From the NCBI RefSeq assembly GCF_030362795.1, contig NZ_JAUCBM010000019.1:1-40995 (forward strand): 40,995 nucleotides of DNA. The letters are read 5' to 3'. The position numbers and the translations under genes are program-made. Origin of the DNA: Pseudochrobactrum kiredjianiae. GTDB lineage: Bacteria; Pseudomonadota; Alphaproteobacteria; Rhizobiales; Rhizobiaceae. The notes under the pieces were generated by a model, which was not told where the DNA came from, searched no databases, and saw nothing but the letters and a program-made list of their open reading frames with translations. Numbering within the stretch: position 1 is the stretch's first letter; each line of letters begins with the position of its first letter. Positions 17,115 to 24,138 of the stretch are shown piece after piece.

Positions 17115-17489
17115 GTGTTGAAGATTGCAGTCAAAAGGATTTATGATGCGCCATCGCCGAATGATGGTTTTCGCATTCTTGTCGACCGCATCTGGCCGCG
17201 CGGGGTGAGCAAGCAGGAAGCGGCTCTTGATCTCTGGTTGAAAGATATCGCACCGACGACAGAACTGCGGCAATGGTTGCATCATCAGACAGTTAGTGCA
17301 GAAGTCTGGCAGGTTTTTAAACAGCGCTATCATGATGAATTACAAAGCAATGGGCAGGCAGTAGAAGTGTTGCAAAGCCATTGTGCAGAACATCCGATAA
17401 CCTTGCTCTACTCGGCCAGAGATACGGCGCATAACCATGCGCAGGTTCTGAAAGACTATATAGAAGAGCGGCAGGATAGGCGCCCATAA
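17115..17489 (+). CDS. DUF488 (YeaO-like) family protein
   Basis: A 124-residue cytoplasmic protein beginning at GTG, with GAG and GGGA elements upstream. The family signature is complete: VKRIYDAPSPNDGFRILVDR, IWPRGVSKQEAALDLWLKDI, AP-(S/T)-TELRQWLHH, and TLLYSARDTAHNHAQVL. The biochemical role of DUF488 is not established. It stands alone, divergent from fbpC across 129 bases and followed by the AT-rich regulatory region of the acetoin reductase gene. Confidence 0.88.
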   Translation: MLKIAVKRIYDAPSPNDGFRILVDRIWPRGVSKQEAALDLWLKDIAPTTELRQWLHHQTVSAEVWQVFKQRYHDELQSNGQAVEVLQSHCAEHPITLLYSARDTAHNHAQVLKDYIEERQDRRP

Positions 17490-17528
17490 GGAAAATTTTT
17501 ATTTTAGATGAAATAAATACAAATAAAA

Positions 17529-17542
17529 TTGATTTTAATCAA
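17529..17542. promoter_or_regulatory. Perfect FNR/FixK-type box upstream of acetoin reductase
   Basis: TTGATTTTAATCAA is an exact match to the consensus TTGAT-N4-ATCAA used by FNR, FnrN and FixK. Its centre is 142 bases before the chosen start codon. Weak -10-like hexamers (TAAGCT at 17564, TATGAT at 17571) lie at distances close to class II activation geometry. It points to induction of the downstream reductase under low oxygen. Confidence 0.65.
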
Positions 17543-17677
17543 TGCATTAGTGAGATGATATTCTAAGCTGTATGATTATGTACGGTAGATTGATGGACAG
17601 AAGATGCCATATTAAAGTCGTGTATGGCAGCCATCTTTCGCCGGAGTTTTTGTGTTTCAAACGAAAAGGATATGGGT

Positions 17678-18457
17678 ATGTCTGTTACCAATAAGGTTGC
17701 GTTAGTTACTGGTGCTGCTCAGGGTATTGGCCGTGGCATTGCTTTGCGTTTGGCCAAGGATGGTTTTGATCTGACCTTGGTTGATCTGAAAGAAGATAAG
17801 CTTGAAGAGGTCGCCAAAGAGATTTCGGCTTTGGGGCGCAGAGTGACTACTTTTGCTGCGGATGTCAGCAAGCGTGAGGATATTTACGCGGCGATTGATT
17901 ATACCGAGAAAGAACTCGGTGGCTTTGACGTGATCGTCAACAATGCCGGTATTGCGCAGGTGAAGCCATTGGCTGAAGTCATGCCTGAAGAAGTTGACCG
18001 GATTTTCCGCATCAATGTGGATGGCGTGCTTTGGGGTATTCAGGCTGCTGCGGCAAAATTCAAACAGCGCGGACAAAAGGGCAAGATCATCAACGCTTCG
18101 TCGATTGCCGGTCATGATGGCTTCGCTATGCTTGGCGTTTATTCCGCAACCAAATTTGCGGTGCGAGCGCTGACACAGGCAGCAGCAAAGGAATATGCAA
18201 GCGCAGGAATTACCGTAAACGCCTATTGCCCGGGCATTGTCGGCACGGATATGTGGGTGGAAATCGACGAGCGCTTCTCTGAACTGACTGGCGCGCCAAA
18301 AGGCGAAACCTATAAGAAATTTGTTGAAGGTATTGCCCTTGGCCGTGCGCAGACACCGGATGATGTGGCAGCGCTGGTCTCGTTCTTTGCAGGGCCGGAT
18401 TCCGATTACATTACCGGTCAGGCTGTTCTGACTGACGGTGGTATTGTTTATCGCTGA
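17678..18457 (+). CDS. budC: Acetoin/diacetyl reductase, short-chain dehydrogenase family
   Basis: A 259-residue SDR, matching the ~256-260 residues of (S)-acetoin-forming diacetyl reductase/2,3-butanediol dehydrogenase. The NAD(H)-binding [19 protein letters not shown], the structural [11 protein letters not shown], the catalytic Ser (INASSIAG) and the YSATKFAV Tyr/Lys pair are present, as are the acetoin-reductase-like [20 protein letters not shown] and [15 protein letters not shown] ends. The ATG at 17678 has AAGGA seven bases upstream; the longer frame from 17624 does not. An FNR-type box upstream suggests low-oxygen expression, fitting a role as NADH sink. Other SDR substrates cannot be excluded. 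Confidence 0.85.
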   Translation: MSVTNKVALVTGAAQGIGRGIALRLAKDGFDLTLVDLKEDKLEEVAKEISALGRRVTTFAADVSKREDIYAAIDYTEKELGGFDVIVNNAGIAQVKPLAEVMPEEVDRIFRINVDGVLWGIQAAAAKFKQRGQKGKIINASSIAGHDGFAMLGVYSATKFAVRALTQAAAKEYASAGITVNAYCPGIVGTDMWVEIDERFSELTGAPKGETYKKFVEGIALGRAQTPDDVAALVSFFAGPDSDYITGQAVLTDGGIVYR

Positions 18458-18478
18458 TTATTACGTTTAATGAAAGGA

Positions 18479-18508
18479 AAGCCCGTCGGAATTTCCGGCG
18501 GGTTTTTT
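18479..18508. terminator. Bidirectional rho-independent terminator
   Basis: CCCGTCGGAA (18482-18491) pairs with TTCCGGCGGG (18493-18502), with one G-T wobble, followed by TTTTTT on the plus strand and preceded by A-rich sequence that gives T-rich sequence on the minus strand. It lies between the convergent acetoin reductase and sugar kinase genes and can serve both. Confidence 0.85.
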
Positions 18509-18512
18509 GTGT

Positions 18513-19409
18513 TTAGTCCACCAGTGCACCATAATGCTGAATGGTTTTTGCCGCGATCTGAGAGGCAAATTTTGCCGATGTAACGGCATCACCCGTATGG
18601 GCGAAATGCCCTAAGAATGAGCCATTGAAGCTGTCACCTGCGCCAGTTGTATCGATAATCTGTGGGACTGTTGTGGCTTTGACGGTCAATGGCTGGCCAT
18701 CAAAATATCCCTCAATGTCGTCCGCACCATTTTTGACGATAATCCGGTTCAGACCGTAGCTGCGATAGCGATCAATTGTATCTGCAATAGTCAGATCACC
18801 GAAGTGGCTGGCTTCATCATCAAAGCTTGGCAGAACAAGATTGCTGACTTTGGCGCCGCGGATCAATTGTGCGCGCATATGATCCTGATCCGCCCAGAGG
18901 CGGGGACGGATATTGGGGTCAAAAGCAATGATCTTATCGGTATTGCGCGTTTCTTCCAGTACAGAGAGCAGATTGTCGGCACCATCACTTTCGAGAATTG
19001 CCAGCGTGATACCGGAGAAAATGATGATTTTTGACGCTTCGATTGCCTGCCGGAGCGCTGCTTTATCCTCTGCAAGTAAGCGTGCTGCAGAATGAGAACG
19101 CCAATAGGAAAAACTGCGCTCACCATGGTTGAGATGCACCATATAGAGGCCGGGCATGCGTGATGCATGGCGGCCTATATAGTCGGTTCCTATCTGTTTT
19201 TGTGCCATGAAAGCCAGCATGGCATCGGACATCGCATCCAGCCCGAGCTGGGTGAAATAGCTGACCTGCCATGCGGCAGGCAGCGCAGCGCGGGCATAAT
19301 AGGCGGCATTTAAGGTGTCACCGGCAAAGCCCTGCCGTAAGGCGCCGTTGCCATCAGGTGCCAGCTCGACCATAGCCTCACCAATGGCGAGAAACTGTCC
19401 GCTCATCAT
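18513..19409 (-). CDS. PfkB-family sugar kinase (2-keto-3-deoxygluconate kinase-like)
   Basis: A 298-residue ribokinase-fold enzyme. It has the N-terminal GEAMVELAPDGNGALRQGFA and GDTLNAAYYARAA substrate region typical of KdgK, the FSYWRSHSAARLL segment, and the C-terminal PfkB signature DTTGAGDSFNGSFLGHFAH with the catalytic Asp and anion hole. By sequence it would phosphorylate 2-keto-3-deoxygluconate or a similar keto-sugar acid. Its place, five bases after a D-amino-acid deaminase gene and inside a D-amino-acid cluster, is unexpected and suggests another substrate, although no evidence here identifies one. It shares the minus-strand promoter near 20583-20611. Confidence 0.85.
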   Translation of the reverse strand: MMSGQFLAIGEAMVELAPDGNGALRQGFAGDTLNAAYYARAALPAAWQVSYFTQLGLDAMSDAMLAFMAQKQIGTDYIGRHASRMPGLYMVHLNHGERSFSYWRSHSAARLLAEDKAALRQAIEASKIIIFSGITLAILESDGADNLLSVLEETRNTDKIIAFDPNIRPRLWADQDHMRAQLIRGAKVSNLVLPSFDDEASHFGDLTIADTIDRYRSYGLNRIIVKNGADDIEGYFDGQPLTVKATTVPQIIDTTGAGDSFNGSFLGHFAHTGDAVTSAKFASQIAAKTIQHYGALVD

Positions 19410-19414
19410 CGACC

Positions 19415-20497
19415 TCAGACCAGCTTGCCACGGGCGGCAATCGGCCAGCTTTCCGTGACGATGCCGTTGCGCTGGATATAGACGCTGTCGAACATATTGG
19501 TAACGACGCAGACATGGTTGGGAATGATCCGCAGTTTATCGCCGACTTTGAGATTTATCGGCTGGTCGCTGACCAGACGACCATGCTCTTCCGACAATTG
19601 ATCTATGCGGATATCATCGCGGCCAAGCACATGGCCATAGCCGGTCAGTCCCAGCAGATCGGACGTCAGTGTTTTGCTGCCAGCATCAATAATGGCTCTG
19701 TTTTCTGACGGTACGGACACAACGGTTGCCAATACAAAAAATGCACAATCATCATAGGTGCAGGCACCGCGCTCAACGAGCGAGCGATCGTTATAAATAT
19801 AAGTGCCGGGGCGATATTCCGTGACGACCGGTGCCTCTGCTGCACTCATCATTGAAGGTGTGCCGCCGGAGGTGATGAGCGGCACAGCAATGCCGGATGC
19901 TTCGATCTGTTGTTTTGCCTGTGCCATGAAGTTTTCAACCGCTGCATGGGCATTCGCTGGAGGATAGGTCATCAGCCCACCAAATTGCAGCCCCGCAGCA
20001 TCGTGAATGGCTCGTGCAAGTTCTGCGGCCGCTTCAGGCGATGCAACGCCGCAGCGGTCTGCGCCGGTATTGCATTCTACCAACACGGTTAGTGGCTGTT
20101 CTTCATTGGCAAAAGCCTGTGACAGACCGTTAATCACGGTCATATTATCTGCTACTACAGTTAGTTTTGTGCGGTGAGCCAATGCTTTGAGGCGATCAAG
20201 TTTTTCATGGCCTAAAATATTATAGGTAATCAGCAGGTCAGGCGAGCAGTCATAATTTTTTTGCAAACCATCAAGCATGGCTTCCGCTTCAGAGATTTTT
20301 TGGCAGGTGATGCCGCCTGCACCGGCTGCAAGCTGGGCATGCGCAAGCACAGGTAGTTTATGCGTCTTGATATGAGGGCGTACTCTGAAACCATTTTTGT
20401 CCGCATAAGATTGAAAGTTATGGATATTGCGCTCTGCGATATCCAGATCAACAACAATTGCCGGTGTGTTCAATTGGTCTGCAAGTTTTGGTTCCAT
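19415..20497 (-). CDS. DSD1-family PLP enzyme (D-serine dehydratase/D-threonine aldolase-like)
   Basis: A 360-residue fold-type III PLP enzyme. The N-terminal alanine-racemase-like barrel carries PLP on the lysine of VRPHIKTHK (about Lys44), and the C-terminal domain has the zinc-binding His-x-Cys of IPNHVCVVTN (about His328/Cys330) found in eukaryotic-type D-serine dehydratase and D-threonine aldolase. Other family landmarks are LVECNTGADRCGV, GGLMTYPP, SGGTPSM and EYRPGTYIYNDRS. It is expected to act on D-amino acids with a beta-hydroxyl, giving 2-oxoacid plus ammonia or glycine plus aldehyde; which reaction cannot be told by eye. RidA and D-aminoacylase genes in the same cluster favour deamination. 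It is co-transcribed with the sugar kinase gene. Confidence 0.85.
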   Translation of the reverse strand: MEPKLADQLNTPAIVVDLDIAERNIHNFQSYADKNGFRVRPHIKTHKLPVLAHAQLAAGAGGITCQKISEAEAMLDGLQKNYDCSPDLLITYNILGHEKLDRLKALAHRTKLTVVADNMTVINGLSQAFANEEQPLTVLVECNTGADRCGVASPEAAAELARAIHDAAGLQFGGLMTYPPANAHAAVENFMAQAKQQIEASGIAVPLITSGGTPSMMSAAEAPVVTEYRPGTYIYNDRSLVERGACTYDDCAFFVLATVVSVPSENRAIIDAGSKTLTSDLLGLTGYGHVLGRDDIRIDQLSEEHGRLVSDQPINLKVGDKLRIIPNHVCVVTNMFDSVYIQRNGIVTESWPIAARGKLV

Positions 20498-20575
20498 TTT
20501 TCCTCACATATTCAGCGACCTTGTTTATTACCCTTTCAGACGTCAAAAAACGTGCCGGTCAGGCTGGCCGCCCCC

Positions 20576-20611
20576 TTGACAAGTTATGCATACTGTATTG
20601 AGATACGTCAA
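20576..20611. promoter_or_regulatory. Overlapping divergent promoters of the D-amino-acid island
   Basis: For the plus strand, TTGACA (20576-20581) and TGAGAT (20599-20604) are 17 bases apart and would drive the ABC importer. For the minus strand, TTGACG (complement of 20606-20611) and CATAAC (complement of 20583-20588) are also 17 bases apart and would drive the deaminase and kinase genes. The two promoters face each other and overlap almost completely, so transcription in one direction should interfere with the other. The -10 elements are imperfect. Confidence 0.45.
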
Positions 20612-20629
20612 TCCGGTAAAATAGACGAA

Positions 20630-20647
20630 TGTCCATTATTTTGGACA
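20630..20647. promoter_or_regulatory. Perfect palindrome, candidate IclR operator
   Basis: TGTCCATTATTTTGGACA has six-base inverted arms (TGTCCA/TGGACA) with a six-base AT spacer, the form commonly bound by IclR-type regulators. It lies just downstream of the putative plus-strand promoter and upstream of the minus-strand one. An IclR gene is present in the same island, with a degraded copy of the site at 26854-26871. Downstream, 20674-20690 forms a small hairpin (CCGCATC/GGTGCGG) in the leader of the binding-protein mRNA. Confidence 0.55.
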
Positions 20648-20714
20648 AAATCAAAAGTCACACCGAGGAGGAGCCGCATCTGGGGTGCGGACATAACAAT
20701 TGGGGGTTCATAAA

Positions 20715-22244
20715 ATGCAGGCAATGAAACTGGCGCTGTTGATAAGTGCTGCGACAATCGCATTGATACCATCCGCATTCGCGCAGCAAAAAGGCGGCGT
20801 GCTGGATGTGGCGACAATTGGTGAGCCGCCGACACTGGATCCGATGGTCTCGACCGCTGATCTCGTTGGTATTGTCAGTCAGCATATGTTTGAAACGCTT
20901 TATACCTTTGACAAGGATTGGAAACCGGCGCCGCTTCTGGCTGCCAGCCTTCCGGAAATCTCTGCCGATGGTAAAACCTATCTGATTAAGCTGCGTGAGG
21001 GTGTTAAATTCCACGATGGTACAGACATGACATCGGAAGATGTTGTGGCATCGCTCAAGCGCTGGACAAGCTTAGCCTCGCGCGGCAAACAGGCGGCAAC
21101 GCTGATTGAAGCCATTGAGCCGGTTGACGATTACAGCATTAAAATCACGCTGAAACAGCCTTATGCGCCGCTGACATCTCTGCTGGCTTTCAACAATTCC
21201 GCGGCTATTGTTCTGCCATCTGAAAAACAGGCCGAACCGATGACTGAATTTGTCGGCACCGGCCCTTACCAGTTTAAAGAACGCAAGCCGGATCAATATA
21301 TTCAGCTGGTGCGTTATGACGGTTATAAATCGCAGGAAGGCGAGCCAAGCGGTTATGCAGGCAGCCGTCAGCAAAATCTTGATGAAATCCGGTTCGTGCC
21401 GGTGCCGGATGCCAATACCCGTGTAGAGGCAGCAGTTTCTGGCCAATATGGTTATGTGGATGCGTTGCCGGTTGAGGCTTTTGACCGTGTGTCCGGATCA
21501 GCGTCTTCGGATGCCGTGATGCTCAAGCCATTCGGCTGGCCGGTGTTCATTATGAATACTTCCAAAGGCATTGCCGCGAACCGTGATCTGCGTAAAGCCG
21601 TGCAGGTGGCGCTGAATAATGAGGATATGCTGACTGCTGCCTATGGCAGCAAGGATTTCTTCAGTGTTGAGCCGTCACTCTATCCGTCTCAGTTCATCTG
21701 GAATACCGATGCCGGTTCAGAAGGCAGCTATAATGTTGGCGATGCAGAAGCGGCAAAAGCCCTGCTGAAGACAGCCAATTATAATGGCGAGCCGCTGCGT
21801 ATTCTCACCAGCCGGCAGTATGAATTCCATTATAAAATGGCACAGGTTGCCGCTGAATATCTGAAACTGGCCGGTTTCAAGGTTGATATGCAGGTGGTTG
21901 ATTGGGCAACGCTGACCCAACGTCGTGCTGATCCTGCACTCTGGGATATTTATATTACCCATAGCCCATTTTTGCCGGAACCGGCGCTGATTGACCCGCT
22001 CTCTGTCAGTGCGCCGGGTAAATGGGATACGCCTGCCCGTGCCAAGGTGATGGATGCGTTTAATGCGGAGGCTGATCCGCAGAAGCGTGCGGCACTCTGG
22101 GCAGATGTGCAGAAAGTTGTGTTCGACGAAGTGCCGTTCATCAAGATCGGTAATTTCAACAATCTCTCTGCCAAATCCAAGAAACTGGATGGTGTGACAC
22201 CGGCACCATGGCCTTATTTCTGGAATGCATCCGTTGAAAAATAA
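20715..22244 (+). CDS. ABC transporter substrate-binding protein, family 5 (dipeptide type)
   Basis: A 509-residue periplasmic protein with a signal peptide (MQAMKLALLISAATIALIPS, cleavage near AFA-QQ). The mature protein begins GGVLDVATIGEPPTLDPMVS and includes LREGVKFHDGTDMTSEDVVA, the SBP_bac_5 signature region, and TGPYQFKE. I chose the ATG at 20715, preceded by GGGGG at a suitable distance, over a TTG at 20700. It should bind a peptide or a related cargo and deliver it to the permeases encoded next. Given the neighbouring D-aminoacylase and D-amino-acid deaminase, N-acyl-D-amino acids or peptides with D-residues are plausible ligands, but this is inferred only from context. Confidence 0.9.
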   Translation: MQAMKLALLISAATIALIPSAFAQQKGGVLDVATIGEPPTLDPMVSTADLVGIVSQHMFETLYTFDKDWKPAPLLAASLPEISADGKTYLIKLREGVKFHDGTDMTSEDVVASLKRWTSLASRGKQAATLIEAIEPVDDYSIKITLKQPYAPLTSLLAFNNSAAIVLPSEKQAEPMTEFVGTGPYQFKERKPDQYIQLVRYDGYKSQEGEPSGYAGSRQQNLDEIRFVPVPDANTRVEAAVSGQYGYVDALPVEAFDRVSGSASSDAVMLKPFGWPVFIMNTSKGIAANRDLRKAVQVALNNEDMLTAAYGSKDFFSVEPSLYPSQFIWNTDAGSEGSYNVGDAEAAKALLKTANYNGEPLRILTSRQYEFHYKMAQVAAEYLKLAGFKVDMQVVDWATLTQRRADPALWDIYITHSPFLPEPALIDPLSVSAPGKWDTPARAKVMDAFNAEADPQKRAALWADVQKVVFDEVPFIKIGNFNNLSAKSKKLDGVTPAPWPYFWNASVEK

Positions 22245-22253
22245 ATAAGACCG

Positions 22254-22286
22254 GCCGCGTTTTCTCCGGAGGAGGAGAGGCGCGGC
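22254..22286 (+). other. Intercistronic hairpin between binding protein and permease genes
   Basis: GCCGCG (22254-22259) pairs with CGCGGC (22281-22286), and inside it TCTCC (22263-22267) can pair with GGAGA (22274-22278). No T-run follows, so it is more likely to protect the upstream binding-protein mRNA or tune expression than to stop transcription. The ribosome-binding site for the permease lies further on, in GGGTGGAGACTGA. Confidence 0.5.
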
Positions 22287-22326
22287 TTCAAGGATTTGGG
22301 CATGTCCCGAATGGGGTGGAGACTGA

Positions 22327-23268
22327 ATGCTACGCTATATTATACAGCGTTTGATCGGCATGATCGTGGTCATGTTTCTGGTTGTGACGATTGTTTTTGT
22401 GATTGTCCGCGTTACACCGGGTGATCCTGCTGCCGTCATGTTGGGGCCGGAGGCGACACAGGCTGATATTGAAGGACTGCGCGTAAAGCTCGGTCTCGAC
22501 CGCTCATTGCCGGTCCAATATGGCTATTACCTACTGCAATTGCTGCGCGGTGATCTGGGACAGTCAATCTTCCTTGGTCAGCCGGTTGCTCATGCTTTGG
22601 CCGAGCGGGCAGAGCCGACATTCTTTCTCACACTGTTTTCCATTCTGATTGCCAGTGCCATTGCTTTGCCGGTCGGAATTTATGCTGCGGTTAAGCGTGG
22701 TTCGTTTTTCGACCAGACAGCAACAGCTTTGGCGATGTTTGCCGCAAGTATTCCCAGTTTCTGGCTTGGCCTGCTGCTGATGCAGGTTTTTGCCGTGCGT
22801 TACGGGTTGTTTCCGGTCTCCGGTTATGGTGGCCCCGATACCAGTTTCGGTGAGCGGATGATGCATCTGGTGCTGCCGTCCTTCGCACTAGGTATTGTCT
22901 CCTCAGCTTTGATTATGCGTTTTACACGCGCCTCTATGCTGGATGTACTGGGGGATGATTATGTGCGCACTGCTAAGGCGAAAGGGCTGAACGGTAGCCG
23001 CGTGGTGATGAAACATGCATTTAAAAATGCGCTGATCCCGATTCTGACCGTCATCGGACTAACCGCCGCTGTGCTGATTTCCGGCGCGGTGGTGACAGAG
23101 ACTGTGTTTGGTCTTCCGGGTATTGGCAATCTGGTGGTGTCGGCTGTGATGCGCCGTGACTATCCGGTTATTCAGGGAGCATTGCTGGTGATTGCAGCGC
23201 TCTATGTTCTGATCAATTTTGCCATTGATATGCTTTATCTGGCTGTCGATCCGAGGGTGCGCTACTGA
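22327..23268 (+). CDS. ABC transporter permease, DppB-type
   Basis: A 313-residue inner-membrane permease. The N-terminus MLRYIIQRLIGMIVVMFLVV and the following VIVRVTPGDPAAVMLGPEAT are hallmark DppB/OppB sequence, and the EAA loop reads RTAKAKGLNGSRVVMKHAFK followed by NALIPILTVIGL. Six membrane helices can be traced. With the DppC-type permease it forms the channel for the cargo bound by the upstream family 5 protein. Its stop overlaps the next start (TGATG), indicating translational coupling. Confidence 0.93.
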   Translation: MLRYIIQRLIGMIVVMFLVVTIVFVIVRVTPGDPAAVMLGPEATQADIEGLRVKLGLDRSLPVQYGYYLLQLLRGDLGQSIFLGQPVAHALAERAEPTFFLTLFSILIASAIALPVGIYAAVKRGSFFDQTATALAMFAASIPSFWLGLLLMQVFAVRYGLFPVSGYGGPDTSFGERMMHLVLPSFALGIVSSALIMRFTRASMLDVLGDDYVRTAKAKGLNGSRVVMKHAFKNALIPILTVIGLTAAVLISGAVVTETVFGLPGIGNLVVSAVMRRDYPVIQGALLVIAALYVLINFAIDMLYLAVDPRVRY

Positions 23269-24131
23269 TGACCGGTTCCGTTATAAAATCCTCTGAAACA
23301 TGGTTGTTTATCCGCCGCCTGTTGCGCCGGCGTACCGTTGCATTCGGCCTGTTCGTTCTGACGGTTTTCGTGCTGCTGGCCGTTTTAGCGCCACTGATTG
23401 CTCCCTATGCCCCGGGAAAATTATCGATCAGTAACCGTCTGACCGCGCCGAACGGCACATGGTTGTTCGGCACAGATGAGTTTGGTCGTGATGTGTTTTC
23501 CCGCACACTCTATGCGGGGCAATTGTCTCTGGCGGTGGGGGCTGCCGTGGTGGTGCTGGCCTCTGTAATTGGCATTACACTTGGCCTGATGGCCGGTTTT
23601 TTCCAGCGGTTGGATACGCCGATTGCGCGTCTGATTGATGCGATGATGGCCTTTCCGGATATTCTGCTGGCGATTGCGCTGGTTGCTGCACTCGGCCCCT
23701 CGCTGACAACAGTGATTGTGGCGCTGTCGATTGTCTATGCACCGAGACTGGCGCGCGTGGTGCGCGCTTCAACACTTGTTATCCGCGAACTGCCTTATAT
23801 CGAGGCGTCGCGTGCGCTGGGCATTTCCACGCCGCATATTATGACCCGCCATGTGTTGCGTAATCTGCTGTCGCCTATTCTGGTGCAGGGTACGTTTCTG
23901 TTTGCGCAAGCCATGCTTGCTGAGGCCGGTTTGTCCTTTCTGGGGCTTGGTGTCAGCCCTGAAATTCCGACATGGGGCACGATGATTGCTTCTGGTCGTC
24001 AATATGTCGGGCAGGCAGACTGGATGACACTGTTTCCGGGTTTTGCCATCATTCTCGCCGTTCTGTCGTTACAGATGGTTGGTGACGGGTTGCGTGATTT
24101 ACTCGATCCGCGTTTGCGGAAAGATATGTGA
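23268..24131 (+). CDS. ABC transporter permease, DppC-type
   Basis: A 287-residue inner-membrane permease with the DppC N-terminal cytoplasmic segment and first helix (RRLLRRRTVAFGLFVLTVFV), the periplasmic NGTWLFGTDEFGRDVFSRTL motif characteristic of OppC/DppC, and an EAA loop EASRALGISTPHIMTRHVLR. It pairs with the DppB-type protein whose gene it overlaps by the TGATG junction. The ATPase gene starts a few bases after its stop, so the four importer genes form one operon. Confidence 0.93.
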   Translation: MTGSVIKSSETWLFIRRLLRRRTVAFGLFVLTVFVLLAVLAPLIAPYAPGKLSISNRLTAPNGTWLFGTDEFGRDVFSRTLYAGQLSLAVGAAVVVLASVIGITLGLMAGFFQRLDTPIARLIDAMMAFPDILLAIALVAALGPSLTTVIVALSIVYAPRLARVVRASTLVIRELPYIEASRALGISTPHIMTRHVLRNLLSPILVQGTFLFAQAMLAEAGLSFLGLGVSPEIPTWGTMIASGRQYVGQADWMTLFPGFAIILAVLSLQMVGDGLRDLLDPRLRKDM

Positions 24132-24138
24132 GGGCATG

